From Acanthacorydalis orientalis (Eukaryota; Arthropoda; Insecta; Megaloptera; Corydalidae), in NCBI GenBank assembly GCA_034766995.1, contig CM068313.1, positions 40,177,496 through 40,241,495 on the forward strand: a DNA stretch of 64,000 nt, read 5' to 3'. The notes beneath the pieces are model-generated. The model ran no database searches. It saw nothing but the letters and a program-made list of their open reading frames with translations, and was not told where the DNA came from. A program made the translations under genes and the position numbers. Shown here one piece after another: positions 45,650 to 57,276 of this stretch. Each line of letters opens with the position of its first letter. The stretch's first letter is position 1.

Positions 45650-45960
45650 TAAATCCGAAAAGCAGCGTATTAGGCATTGCATACTTTTCGCATTCCACAT
45701 GAAAAAAATGCTGCCAAAGCTGCGGGAATGATTTGTTCAGCTTTGGAGGAAGGTGTGACGTATAAAATATGCAAAAAATGATAAAACAGTGGAAGAAGTC
45801 CAAAGATACATCACGATTTCATCGACTCAAAGCTGCCATCTTTTTCCGACAAGGATTCAGAAAGCAAAGTTGTACAAAATAATAGGGAATATTTTAAATG
45901 TATTTCATTTTTCCGTAAACAATCATTTTCTATAAAAAAAAGCACATAATAAATGTATAC
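45650..45960 (+). mobile_element. chimeric deleted mariner, family F copy 3
   Basis: Plus-strand copy of the same element as 24.8 kb: CATACTTTTCGCATTCCAC, CTGCGGGAATGATTTGTTCA (AAGMICSA), GAAGGTGTGACGTATAAAAT, then the C-terminal block TTTTTCCGACAAGGATTCAG and CTATAAAAAAAAGCAC near 45930. Terminal repeats are too worn to place. Confidence 0.72.
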
Positions 45961-46159
45961 ACCGAATACATATGTAAAATTTGTGATATAATCCAAATAT
46001 TTAAAATATTTTAAATTTCCGAATTTTTTTCGGTCTCTAAAAATGTGTAATGTCAACAGGAGTAACCAATTTAGCTCCAATTGTCTATAATATTCAAATG
46101 ACATTATGATAGTTTCCAAATGTTTTCATGGTCTCAAACGAATAGACCGTTAGTTTGTT

Positions 46160-46373
46160 TCAACGCACAAACAAAAATCTATAATCTTGTATTTTATTCT
46201 GTGCCTTTTTTCGTTTTAAACATGTATCTATTTTTATACTTCTAAAGATTTCACTACATTTGCCACAAAAATTTACTCCGACAATCTTCATCTTAAATGG
46301 CACGTATTTCTTTTGATAGGCACTTACTATTCGTGACATTGAGCTTTTTCTTTCACGAACGGTTACATTTTTC
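46160..46373 (-). other. coding-like segment with candidate 46-bp exon (46328-46373)
   Basis: Minus strand. The acceptor ATCGTAACTTTTCACTTTAG opens onto a frame reading KNVTVRERKSSMSRI, then a consensus donor GTAAGTGCC after 46 bp; the other two frames are closed. If not spliced there, the same frame runs on to 46160 (KKYVPFKMKIVGVNFCGKCS, then IFRSIKIDTCLKRKKAQNK). The CxxC spacing in NFCGKCS is noted but no zinc-binding domain is claimed. Not recognised. Confidence 0.35.
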
Positions 46374-46431
46374 CTAAAGTGAAAAGTTACGATACCAATA
46401 TAAATTTATACATACATATGTATGTATATAC

Positions 46432-46436
<5 letters not shown>

Positions 46437-46487
<51 letters not shown>
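46437..46487. repeat. (TA)n microsatellite
   Basis: About 25 TA units. Confidence 0.97.
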
Positions 46488-46490
<3 letters not shown>

Positions 46491-46807
46491 GAGGACATAC
46501 GTTATTTAACTGCTATAGTTTATATGTGGAAAGAAAAAGATTTCTTAGAGATAACTTTCCTCATGCGTGCCTTAATAACAAATGAATCCACTGTACTGTT
46601 CTATTGGTTGACATGCGACCCATGTGACACTAAAATATTTTATGATATCTGATGAATTTTATAGGGTTGTATGTGTGTTTGTTTTTTCAATTACTTATTT
46701 TCATTGGTATTAATAAACCGTAAACAAGTTTAATAAATTTTTACTATGCAGTTAACGTTTGTTTGTATAAACACCAAACATAATAAATCAAATTTTAAAT
46801 CTCGTCG

Positions 46808-46810
<3 letters not shown>

Positions 46811-46864
<54 letters not shown>

Positions 46865-46919
46865 CTCATATATATATTTATATATATATATATATACATA
46901 CACATATATGTATATATAC
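46811..46919. repeat. compound (TA)n microsatellite
   Basis: TA blocks with CTCATATA and TACATACACATA breaks; ends at the mariner-like terminus ACGAGGGT. Confidence 0.96.
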
Positions 46920-47236
46920 GAGGGTAGAGTGATAATTACCCGTGTTTTACTACAGAATGCACCATTGATATCAAACTGCAGTATCTTATAACAGCATTAT
47001 CTTTCAAAGTATTGCTGCCAAAGAATGGGCACAATACGTTAATTAGTTTCGTTTTAATAGTCATTCAAAGTAAACAACTATTGCTCTCTGTTAGGTATGA
47101 AAAAAATTCAGATCAGTCAGTGATTAGATTTCTATTTTTGGGTGGAAAAACGTGTGGAGAAATTAAAGAAAACTTACATGCTATAGGTACTTATCACTCT
47201 CCTCTCATATATATAATCTCGCTATTAAATACTTGA
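46917..47236 (+). mobile_element. mariner 5' end fragment, separate lineage
   Basis: Starts TACGAGGGTAGAGTGATAA directly after a TA array, like a terminal repeat. An open frame then encodes KNSDQSVIRFLFLGGKTC, GEIKENLHAIG, matching the first helices of mariner transposases of the QRAVIRFLTLEGKxPxEIHxRLxAVYG type. The rest of the element is missing after about 47230. It differs from families R, F and the cecropia-like copies. Confidence 0.65.
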
Positions 47237-48515
47237 GGACTGACTTTAACAACATCTTTTAACTTTGAATAATGCCTCACATTTTTTTACAATATTACAA
47301 AAATGCTGGAATGGTTTTTAAAATGTTCACCTGATCATTTTTTAAATAACATATTAAAAATAACTAAAATCCAGTTAACAAAGTCATAAAAGACGAAATA
47401 GAAAATACAATAAATTTCTAAATCACAGTGACAATAACACTTACATACTTAACATTTAATTAAACATTTTTAGTTTTCAGTAATTCAGTTCTTTGAAATT
47501 TTCTATTTACGAAAATTAAATCAACCTTTAGTAAACTCTCGAATGATTCCTTTAATTTAAGGCTAAAACATTTGGAACTTTCAAATTTCCTGGAATTTTC
47601 AATTTTTAGTTTATCTTTCAAATAATTCGCATTGTCGTTCCAAATCGACATAGTAGAATTCCTGATCTTTTTTAATCAGTATAATTTTTAAAAATTCCAT
47701 GAAATAATCAAAAATTTCTAATGTATACTTTACTGATATTCATTTTCAATATTTGAAATATTAATCGTAGCGTTTACTTAATGTAAACTTAATTCAAATC
47801 AATACGCAGAATAGAAATTCATTTCAATGCTAATCATATTTTCATACTTGATTACTGCTAACCTTAGCAATAATAATTACACATATAATAAATAATAATA
47901 ACAATACAATCGACAATAACAATAATAAAAATACAATTACATTGAAATTTTATACGGATTTTAATTATTTTCTCATCGTTACTTGCATACATTTATTAAT
48001 GTATCAAGCAAAATTTCACTGTATCAAATCATTCGTAAACATTCAACCAAATAACTTTTACAAATGGTTTTAATTAAATAAAAGGCTGTGTGAAATATGA
48101 TCAACACTTGACTGTTTTATCTGCTGGTCAACAGTTCAGCGTTCTAAACAAAATCGATTAAATAAAACAAATTGGAATTAACAAAATACTGATAAACACA
48201 TTGTGTCTTACTTAATGCCAATGGCCAAAATCCTCTTGTCTATAATTCGGGATCGTTCGAATGATCACACAAATCACCCTCACGACCAACACTTACAGAG
48301 ATGCGCTTATTTTAAACAAATGACGCGTAAACAAATACGGTGCTGGAAGGTGTTCGGGATTTTTTTATATATTTCAATGTTTACTATTGTTGATACAATG
48401 TAAAGAAATTGTTTTTTTTAAAAAAAATCTGACACCTTTAGCAAGTTGGATACTTTTTTTACAAATTCAATGTAAATTAGTTTCTAACTAGATTTTATTT
48501 ATATACTATATATAC

Positions 48516-48518
<3 letters not shown>
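47237..48518. other. AT-rich sequence, no supported feature
   Basis: A mildly GC-richer spot at 48215-48360 has a minus-strand donor (CTCTGTAAGTG) and acceptor (CACCTTCCAG) 43 bp apart, but the segment is not convincingly coding. Confidence 0.35.

Positions 48519-48588
<70 letters not shown>
48519..48588. repeat. (TA)n microsatellite
   Basis: About 35 TA units. Confidence 0.97.
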
Positions 48589-48591
<3 letters not shown>

Positions 48592-48959
48592 AAATAGTAT
48601 GATATTTTCTTTGCTATGAGTGTTTGTGTAAAGAGTAAACTATTATAAAAATATTATAACTAATATATTGATAAATATTATATTACAATTTTGAACTAAC
48701 ATGAAACATGAATCCGTATAACTAAGACAAATTCTTAACATTTTTTTAAAATATTACCTAGCACTCAGATGATTCAAAAAACATATACCACCAGGACACT
48801 ATATATTTGTAAACATTATAATAAATGTCTTCTTGTAAAATAAAAAAAAAATAGAGCTGAAAATAAATAAATAAAAATCTATTTTTAATTTTGTATCCAT
48901 TGATTTTACACCATCCTTACTTTTCTATTAAAATCAAAAGTAATTAGAAAACAATAATT

Positions 48960-48981
48960 GTATATATATACATATATATAC

Positions 48982-49029
<48 letters not shown>
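48960..49029. repeat. imperfect (TA)n microsatellite
   Basis: TA with several CA breaks (TATATACATATA pattern). Confidence 0.95.
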
Positions 49030-49032
<3 letters not shown>

Positions 49033-49231
49033 AATGTAATTATGTATAAATTATATTAACTCATGTTATTCACAAAAAAAGCATATATTATATAGACATT
49101 ATAGACACATATTAATTATTTACTATTCAAATAAGCACTGAAATAATCCGTAGTAATCAGTAATTAATATATTTGACTTCACAATTAAAAGTTTAGTTAT
49201 TAATTAATTATAGTCATGAGTATACATGTAC

Positions 49232-49233
<2 letters not shown>

Positions 49234-49274
<41 letters not shown>

Positions 49275-49275
49275 G
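49234..49275. repeat. (TA)n microsatellite
   Basis: About 20 TA units with one TTTA break. Confidence 0.95.
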
Positions 49276-49967
49276 AAAATAATGTGAGTTAATCATAAAT
49301 GGTTAGAGGCTGATGGTGTTTCAAACCATATAAAATTTACCATCTCTTGAATCAATTATTTACTGTAGAAAATATGATACCTAGAATGCAAAGAAAGGTA
49401 CATTATGAAAAATATTTAATTAAATTTCAATATTATTAATCAATTATTATTTATTTATCAATCCAGATATAGATTTAATCGTTCACTGCTGATTTTCATA
49501 AGATCTTTAATATAAATACAATCTGTCTTGTTCTTTCGTTTACTAATACAGAAAAATACATGGAAAGAAATTCTGAACGTGCAATGTGAACAATGACTAT
49601 TAAAACCGCTCTATTTGCTCGTCCGTGCGTTCAACTGTTTAACTCTAGCGTTTCAGATGAAACGATTTAAATAAAATTCAATAGTGACCTTATTCTCGTT
49701 TACATAAATTGAAAATTAAATTGTGAAATGTCTTGTTTTAAATAACTTTTGTAAAATACCACTGATGGTATGATATTATCAAATGTACGAATATTTAGTA
49801 ATGTATCTGTGTTACATTCACGCTCTTTTATTGATCATATATTATTAATTGTCAGATAGTGAAGATAATATTTACAAAAAAAATGTGATTTAAAAAAGAA
49901 GTCATTGAAATATTTCTAGCCATAATATCAAAGAATAATTTTATGATTTTAACTCGTTAATGCTTTA

Positions 49968-50525
49968 TTAGGTTGGTAGAAAAATGATTTCGGTTTATGA
50001 ACTTCAAATTTATACACATTTTTTTTTTTTGATTTTTCTAGCTATTGTAAGTGGTCCAAAACTGTTCGATGACTATCAGCTAACTTTTGTGCAAGCTTTC
50101 GAGTTATTGAGCGTGGTTCTGATTCAACTAACGCTTTTAGTTGATCGTTATGGACTAAAGAAGGACCCCGCAACCTTCTTCATAGTCAAGACTCTCGTCC
50201 TCAGTACGAAATTTTTGGAACCATCATTGCACTGTATGTTCCTCAACAGTACCTTCACCAAAAGCATTTACGAGTAGCTTCTGTTGCTTTACCACTCGTT
50301 TTTAATACATAAAAAAAAGTTTCTCTTATTTGCTTCTTTTTCATCTTTTACTCAATAGCTCAATTTGAAGCAAAATTAATAATAAAACCAAAATCTATGT
50401 TACCAAAATACAGACCGAAAAATGCATATTAAAATAATTAAACACGATGAAATGACACTTTCATTAAAACTAATTAAGGTTAGAATTCAAAAATAAAAAC
50501 CGCAATTATTTTCCTACCAACCTAA
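49968..50525 (-). mobile_element. mariner MITE (cecropia-like), 558 bp, best-preserved ends
   Basis: Terminal repeats TTAGGTTGGTAGAAAAATG and the complement TTAGGTTGGTAGGAAAATAA, flanked by TA. The minus strand carries leader, start and helix-turn-helix only. The deletion junction falls inside a T-run near 50021-50031: sequence before it matches ~43,500-43,520 of the full-length copy and sequence after it (GATTTTTCTAGCTATTGTAA) matches ~44,210, so about 680 bp of catalytic domain is gone. Confidence 0.85.
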
Positions 50526-51079
50526 TACATATATCTCAATGAGCATTTCGGTTGCGTATCTATTTTTTTATAAATATGAGTGTTGTATCATACATTCTCT
50601 TAAACAAGAAATGTATTACACAAAACTGGTAATTGTTTTTCACTAAATAAATATTTTGTTTATATGAAGTTATACTTCAACAGCAAATACTTAAAAATAT
50701 CTCATTTTATTAAGTTTTTAATCATTTTGATTAGAAGACAATAATATCAACAAAAGTTTGCAAACAAAAAGTGAAAATTAATTAATTAACACTTGTTCAT
50801 ATCTCAGTGGAAAGAAATAAATACTGATGATGACTTTTTATAAAAAAAAAAATAAACGAGGAATTTCTCTTTAATATTTAATAATTTATAATAAAACCTA
50901 GTGTAAAAAATTAAACTTTAATAAATTATAATCGTACAGAGTCGTTTATATAACATTTATGTGTATACATGTATTGAGTGAAAACTGTTAATTTTATTTT
51001 AATTTATAAATGCTTTTAATTATTTCCATAATATTTATACGTTTATGTAAATGAACTTTATACGTGTGTTATACTCATA

Positions 51080-51082
<3 letters not shown>

Positions 51083-51138
<56 letters not shown>
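51083..51138. repeat. (TA)n microsatellite
   Basis: About 28 TA units. Confidence 0.97.
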
Positions 51139-51142
<4 letters not shown>

Positions 51143-51843
51143 AACCAAAAGTAATTAAATTTCGTTTAATTTATTTAAATGAATGTTAAAACATTTGTAT
51201 CTGAAATATTTTAAAATGTACAAAATATTTGTACCTGTACTATTAAAATAGTTATTTTTAAATTATGTATATTTAAATGAATATTTTGAAATTTTTAAAA
51301 ATATTGTGTGAAAGTTACAATACATCAAACTTTTGAACTTTTGAAACATATATAAAATAATTAAAATAATAAATATTAACTAATTACATTTAATCATTAA
51401 TATTTTATATTCAAATATGTTACATTTTTGATCTTTGAATAATACATATGATTGCTTAGAGCTTAGATTGCTTAGATTCTTGAATTTGTGTGTAAAAAAA
51501 TAAATGGGAAAACATAATTAAAAATCATGTTAAATTAAATGGGCTGGTATTTTTAAAAAGTATAATTTCTACACATATCTAATATTTTCGATGTACAATC
51601 AGTTCTGTTATTCAATTTAATTCACTTGTAATTATTATAGTGGTGTTTATATTTCTGAATCTTTAATAGTTGAGAAATGAATCGAATTCATATCATCTAT
51701 AGAAGTTTTTATATATTATTTAACATTTTATTTCAAAATAAAGCTAAAAAAAACTGAAAAAAATTCTCAAAAAATATTACATTTAATTAGTAAGAAAATA
51801 ACAATATTAAATGTTTTTTTTCTATAAATTTGTTACAGTGCAT

Positions 51844-51850
<7 letters not shown>

Positions 51851-51888
<38 letters not shown>
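51851..51888. repeat. (TA)n microsatellite (left of MITE)
   Basis: About 18 TA units, ending at the MITE boundary. Confidence 0.96.
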
Positions 51889-51895
<7 letters not shown>

Positions 51896-51986
51896 ATTCA
51901 ATTTATGCTTTTCCACATGAAAGTATTAAAAAATAACATGTTTTTTTTATTTTCCTTCATATGGAAGCTTAAATTGAATCATCCTA

Positions 51987-51988
<2 letters not shown>
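51888..51988. mobile_element. MITE, GGTGATTCAATTTAAGC family, copy 3 (minimal, ~100 bp)
   Basis: Ends GAATGATTCAATTTATGCTT and the complement of AAGCTTAAATTGAATCATCC, with the subterminal TCCACATGAAAGTATTAA. Almost all of the centre of copies 1 and 2 is gone. It sits inside a TA array, which continues on both sides, as a TA-specific insertion would. Confidence 0.8.

Positions 51989-52058
<70 letters not shown>
51986..52058. repeat. (TA)n microsatellite (right of MITE)
   Basis: About 35 TA units with one TG; its right edge meets the RTE fragment. Confidence 0.96.
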
Positions 52059-52061
<3 letters not shown>

Positions 52062-52084
52062 CGCAAATACTTCGAAATAACTAG

Positions 52085-52330
52085 AAAATATAATTGAAGA
52101 ATTAGAATTAGAGATGATGGTCAGACAACAGTCAAAAAATAGGATTCACGTCGAATCAGAACAAAACAAAATTAATATTTAATGCATTTGTTCTTCCGAA
52201 GAAAATAGAAGCAAAAGAAACACAAATCGAAGAAATTATGAAGTACGTTTATTAAGGTCAACTTATTAATAAGGATAGATCATTTTGTAATGAAGTTAAC
52301 AGAATAATAAAAAATTGAAGTCATAAAATG
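52085..52330 (+). mobile_element. RTE-type retrotransposon internal fragment
   Basis: Aligns with the first 180 bp of the copy at the window start: GAAGAAATTATGAAGTACG against ATAGAAGTTATGAAGTATG, AAGGATAGATCATTTTG against AAAGATGGATCATTCG, AGAATAATAAAA against GGATAATAAAA. It also reaches further upstream (ESEQNKINI near 52155-52183), the region after the RT catalytic core. It ends abruptly before the GSDTWVL block. Confidence 0.72.
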
Positions 52331-52358
52331 AAGTCATATGCAAAACCTGAAATTACGT

Positions 52359-52565
52359 TTATAAGAAATTATCATTCGACATGCAATCTTTCGACAGAGT
52401 AACATAAGACCAGCTTTCATCAATATTATAATTACAACGAAACATACTGACATAATTTCGAATACATTTATTTAACATCTTCACGACGATGAACTTTCTG
52501 AAGTGTGTTTTCATTACGTTAATGATACGGTTCGTACATCTCATGATATCTCTTAAATTTCTCAC
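52359..52565 (-). other. open reading segment of unknown nature
   Basis: The minus strand is open for 68 codons with coding-like usage: TNRIINVMKTHFRKFIVV, MLNKCIRNYVSMFRC, IDESWSYVTLSKDCM. Just upstream is an acceptor-like TCTTTCTTCTCAG (near 52571), from which another frame is open for 18 codons. No homology is recognised. Confidence 0.22.
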
Positions 52566-52969
52566 ATAAATTTATCTGAGAAGAAAGACGCCTTCGAGGG
52601 TTTAGCCACTCAAATGTACTGATACATCACATTTAGATTCTTACTGTGATGAACTGAAAGAATTTTATAATAGACTCTCGATGAAACAATCTGCAGTCCG
52701 GTTGCAATATTAAAAAAATGCACGACGTCAAAAAACATCTACCCAATGTTATGTATGCCTTTTTTAATATAATAATTCGTAAATCACGAAATAACATAAC
52801 TGAAATATAAATAGAATATCGGTAACAATAAATAATTAATGAGCAACGAAATAACCTCAATATCAAGATTGCTAAGTTGTATGTATCATAAATACAAATT
52901 AGTTATCAAGAATAGCACGGATTAAGTTACTGCAGTTGGTACATAGTAATTCACTTCTCTATTTAACAG

Positions 52970-53060
52970 AAATTTGAGTGACAGTAATACCGTGCGAGAG
53001 CACCTCGACACTCGGTTTGAAACACTTGCTTTGTCAATGAATTCTATTGTCTCGAACTAA
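52970..53060 (+). other. candidate terminal coding exon (91 bp)
   Basis: The acceptor TTCACTTCTCTATTTAACAG precedes one base, 29 codons and a TAA: NLSDSNTVREHLDTRFET, then LALSMNSIVSN. The segment is clearly GC-richer than its surroundings. Only this frame is open. No AATAAA was noticed within 100 bp. Product unrecognised; end phase of the 24.1-kb microexon would fit. Confidence 0.35.
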
Positions 53061-53314
53061 AAGCTTTACAATAGGATATACACTCATCTGCTGTATCTTG
53101 TTGTAGAAGCATAAATGTTCATTTGTGGTTGCGGTAATCTATTTATATAAACGATTTGTTCACGAAACTTACGTTTATTTAATTTGATCAACAACCAATC
53201 GCGATCGATCGATGGAGGATGTCGTTTGTAAAAAAAGCTATTTTTTCGAATTGAATTATCTATAGATTCTTTTACAAAATCTGTGTACTTTATTTTTCAA
53301 ATCAAAAACCCGTA

Positions 53315-53319
<5 letters not shown>

Positions 53320-53355
<36 letters not shown>
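53320..53355. repeat. (TA)n microsatellite
   Basis: About 18 TA units; forms the left edge of the tandem duplication. Confidence 0.95.
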
Positions 53356-53360
<5 letters not shown>

Positions 53361-53748
53361 ACTGAGTTTATTAGTAAATATTGACAATTTTTATGTTTAA
53401 TTTTACTTTTAAAACCCGGTTTGTAAATTAAATGTTTTCTTCCATTCTTAGATTTTCTTATCATTTTTGTGTAATATTTTTTAAATGTTATCAATAATTT
53501 TATTTCTTTTTATTATTAAATAATTTAATTCTTTCTTATATATATATATATAATTTTACTGAGTTTATTAGTAAATATTGACTATTTTTATGTTGAATTT
53601 TATACATTCAGAACCCGGTCTGTAAATAAAATGTTTTCTTCTATTCTTAGATTTTTTTATCATTTATGTGTAATATTTTTTAAATGTTATCAATAATATT
53701 ATTTCTTTTTATTATTAAATAATTTAATTCTTTCCTATATATATATAT
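53355..53748. repeat. 197-bp tandem duplication (two units)
   Basis: Units start AATTTTACTGAGTTTATTAG at 53355 and 53552 and end with a short (TA)n at 53537-53551 and 53737-53748. They share AACCCGGT, TAAATGTTATCAATAA and TTTATTATTAAATAATTTAA. Few differences, so the duplication is recent relative to the transposons here. Confidence 0.92.
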
Positions 53749-54049
53749 ATTATTCCATTTTATTATTAAATAGTTTAATGTTATTATTAAATAATCAACT
53801 TTACACTGTTATTTTATTAACATAATCTCATAAATTTAATTTTCGTAATCGAAATGAAAACAAATTATAACCTCACGTGTTATTGTCTACTACAGCAACA
53901 AAAACAACACACTTAAACAATTCAAATGCATTAGAAATCTGTATACAAATCATAAATCTTAACATGAATACTTAAGTGTCTGTGAACCCACCGAATGATT
54001 ATAAAAAGATGGATTTTATTGTTGCCATTATAATGTCATAAAATGCAAA

Positions 54050-54300
54050 ATATCATTCTTATATTAACCGCCCGTAAAATACATCCCCGAATAAGATGTT
54101 TTCAAACGGCGCAAAAAAAAAACGTAAATATCGACGTTACGCAGAACTCTTACACACTTTCTCACATCTACGCATTCAAAGAATTCGTAAGCACAGCACG
54201 AGGGTCAAATGTTACGTCAACGTCGAAGTGGTTGCTGACGTCAGAATTCTCCACCTCCTGGTTTCACCCCCCACTGATAACTTTGTTTCTACCCACCTTT
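54050..54300. promoter_or_regulatory. GC-richer islet with a perfect CRE (TGACGTCA)
   Basis: TGACGTCA at 54236-54243, a second half-site TTACGTCAA at 54212-54220, and other CpG-bearing sequence (AACGGCGC, CGACGTTACG) in an AT-rich background. CRE octamers bind CREB/ATF-type bZIP factors in animals. Reading frames here are open on the plus strand but run into (TA)n and have no recognised product. Confidence 0.3.
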
Positions 54301-54342
54301 ACTGCTTCTCTATATACTTTCCATCTTGTTTGGTTTATATTT

Positions 54343-54343
<1 letters not shown>

Positions 54344-54414
<71 letters not shown>
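54344..54414. repeat. (TA)n microsatellite
   Basis: About 36 uninterrupted TA units. Confidence 0.97.
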
Positions 54415-54418
<4 letters not shown>

Positions 54419-54990
54419 TGTGTATGAATACTATATTCTGTTTTGTTTTAGATAATATACGTGTTGCAAATGAAATGATAGATTGTAGTTAAGAGAATTT
54501 TATGCTATTGAGTTTGTGTGTTTTAAAACTAAATCAAAATTAATTTAATAGAGAAGAATAATAAGGTCAGTTAATAGACGAAATGAAAGAAACAGTTGAC
54601 TTTATTATTTTTATTTCAGAATGGAACATATTCCCGCTCTATTTTTAGCAGAAAGGGCTTAAACCGTATTTAATCCATATTCGAATAAATTCATTTACCA
54701 TTCATTTCATGGTATAAAAATGCTTTCATTATATACCAGTTATATTAATTATTATTATATATTATATATTATTTGTTAATATATTTATATATAAATTATA
54801 TATTATTTGGTAAACTATTGAGTTAATTGATAAATAAAAAAATAGTTTAGAGTGAATCTAAAGTCAACTTGTCTTGATTTAAAATATTAATAATTGCTAT
54901 TAATATTTTTAATTTAATATGTTTCGATATGTACGAGTATATCTGTACATTTCTACAGCACTACTTTTATTTGATTAGAATAACAATCCT

Positions 54991-55353
54991 TTGAAAGGAA
55001 GTATTTTTCTTTATTGTTCGGATTTAACTAATCTTCCGTCCTTTACAGTATTCTTGTTATCTCTATTTTACCTGACGATGCTAATTCTTATAGCCAATAT
55101 TTGTCTTAATATCTTTTTTCTTGACTTGTCTTTCTACGTTTATTTCTACTCTGTTACAAATTCACCTAGAGGAAACGATAGGTTTGTTCTCTGTCTGATG
55201 TATTTTTTCTTTTTCCTTCTCTGTTTTATTGAGCATGTCCTCTTGTCTTTATTCGTGGAAAAAAGACGCTTTAAATGTACATACGTTGTTAACAATTATA
55301 GATTAATATTTCAACACATTTTTATTGGTTGGTTTTTATTCATTCGTGATTAA
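54991..55353 (+). other. hydrophobic open frame, probably not a gene
   Basis: A 120-codon open frame rich in Phe/Leu (FTVFLLSLFYLTMLILIANI, then MYFFFFLLCFIEHVLLSLF). The hydrophobicity follows from a pyrimidine-rich plus strand. A decayed multi-pass membrane receptor cannot be excluded, but no family signature is visible. Confidence 0.15.
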
Positions 55354-56034
55354 TTATAGAAAAAAAGGCTTGTTTTTTCCATAATTTCTTTAATAATCTT
55401 ATATGTTTATAAATGATTATTTAAACAGACTTAAATTCCTTTCAAACGTGATTTATTTAAAAATAAGACGTAATTTATAAGGAAATATTATAAATGAAAT
55501 GTCGGGAATATAAAATTTTACTCATAAACTTACTGATATTATTAAATATCTTATGAAGATTAACTTAGATTCTTAATTTTTTTGTTTACTTATCTAACTT
55601 TTTGTAGTTAATTAAAAACAAAATGAAGATACTTGTAATATTTTTGTAATGTATTTTGTAAAATAAAAAAAGTACAAATAAGAAGACGTTAACTACATTT
55701 TGAACAAAAAATCGCCTAAATTTAAATGTTAAACGAGAAAATATACACTTTTCATATTTTAATTTATTTGAAAAATAATGGAATTCTATAAGTTTCTCTA
55801 ATACTCGATAACAAAAAGATGTTTTATCCTTATTATCCTTCGCAATATTCTTAGAATTCTTGTGTTTTTATGATATCATTCTTCACACGAAATGTTACAT
55901 CGAATATAATTTCAGATTATTAACATAAAGAATATGTGGTAAAGTTAAAATGTAATATATGATTATTTGACACACATACAATATTTTGGTTGAAAGAAAT
56001 ACTTGCATTTTTCTATATTCAGAAACTTATTCAA

Positions 56035-56435
56035 AATATCCCCCATTATTTTGTATAAATTTGCTCTATGTGTAAGGTAACTGACGAATCCCTTATCAAA
56101 AATTTTTTCGGACATCTTCCACAGTTTTAACATTATTGTTCATGTTTTATATATCATAATATCTTTCCCCACAACGGAACAAATCATTTTTTTCGGCTTC
56201 GGAAGTATTTTTTTCAACTGAAATGCGAAAAGTATGCACTACCTACTGCTTTTCGGACGCCATTAAGTTCACTACTGTTTTGTGTTGTTATGCCAACTGC
56301 CCGGCAAATATGTATAGTGTTTTTAAATGTTAAGGTTGCTACTTCAAAATCCTAAAACGACGAGAAAAAAATTTAATTTAAAACAGAGTTATTATTGATT
56401 CAATTGAAAGGTACAGAATTAATTTTCACATCTAA
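56035..56435 (-). mobile_element. chimeric deleted mariner, family F copy 4
   Basis: Same layout as 24.8 kb: AATATCCCCCATTATTTTGT, the C-terminal block, TTTCGGACATCTTCCAC, then CTTCGGAAGTATTTTTTTCA and GCGAAAAGTATGCAC, the shared 5' leader (TGCCAACTGCCCGGC, AAACGACGAGAAAA) and the terminal repeat GAATTAATTTTCACATCTAA (56416-56435). The left terminus is not legible. Confidence 0.75.
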
Positions 56436-56767
56436 TACATCAAAAAGTATATTTTAAAACAGAAAATCAATTACACTGTTTTATTTCTTTCAAATTTAAT
56501 TTTCTGTTATGTGATTTTACTTTATAGAAAAAATAATATTTTAAGACTTCAAAAATATGTTACCAACTTGTACATTTTTTTTATAAACGTATATTAAACA
56601 GTATCTATTTTTTACTAAAAGTTATTGTTTCAAATGTCATATGTTTTCAATGGCAGGTAACTTCTGATAAAAATATATTTATTAAACTTTAAACAGTATA
56701 CAGAACGTATTTTTTTTGTCAATCAAGCAGATGAACTAACGGTAAACAGTACAAACACACACACATA

Positions 56768-56772
<5 letters not shown>

Positions 56773-56807
<35 letters not shown>

Positions 56808-56860
56808 GTATATGTGTGTTTGAGTGTGCGTGTGTGTGTATTTGTATGTGAATCTGTGTG
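56773..56860. repeat. (TA)n then (TG)n-rich tract
   Basis: TA units followed by GTGTGTTTGAGTGTGCGTGTG. Confidence 0.94.
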
Positions 56861-57276
56861 CACAATGCTATTTTGTAATTGTACTTGGTTTGTAGCAACT
56901 TCCTTTTCAACTTTTAACGGATATGTTGTCGTAAAATGATTCAATGACTTTTTAACGCAATATTGATAAAAAAATATATGCAGAGAAATGATTTCCTCCT
57001 TGCATTTCATCACAGATAGTAGAACAATTGCCATTGAAATATGTATTAAATATGCATATCATCAATAATATATTACTGAAAATGTTATTTGTTGATGTTG
57101 ATTCTTACATACTTTATATCGAAAATCTGTTTTTAAATGTGTGCCTTAAATTTTATCGTGATGAATTTATTTTCAAAATATACTCAAGTAACATACCTTT
57201 TCCAGAATTTCATTACTTTTACGTATTTATATTTTGATAAGAAATGTTTTTGTGTTCTTCAAACTGTTCCGTAGAA

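Noticed and set aside
48200..48403. 66-codon frame and a 43-bp minus-strand splice pair
   Set aside because: The plus-strand frame has no motif and the splice pair encloses a segment open in just one frame, with a mediocre acceptor.
49552..49596. Terminal-exon-like segment KNTWKEILNVQCEQ after a good acceptor
   Set aside because: Short, open in two frames and of ordinary composition; likely chance.
54043..54492. 149- and 119-codon overlapping plus-strand frames
   Set aside because: Both depend on the 36-unit TA array for a third of their length; the islet is better described as non-coding/regulatory.
56804..57034. 76-codon minus-strand frame beginning MAIVLLSVMKCKEE
   Set aside because: It ends by reading through a CA/TG microsatellite and shows no family motif or splice context.
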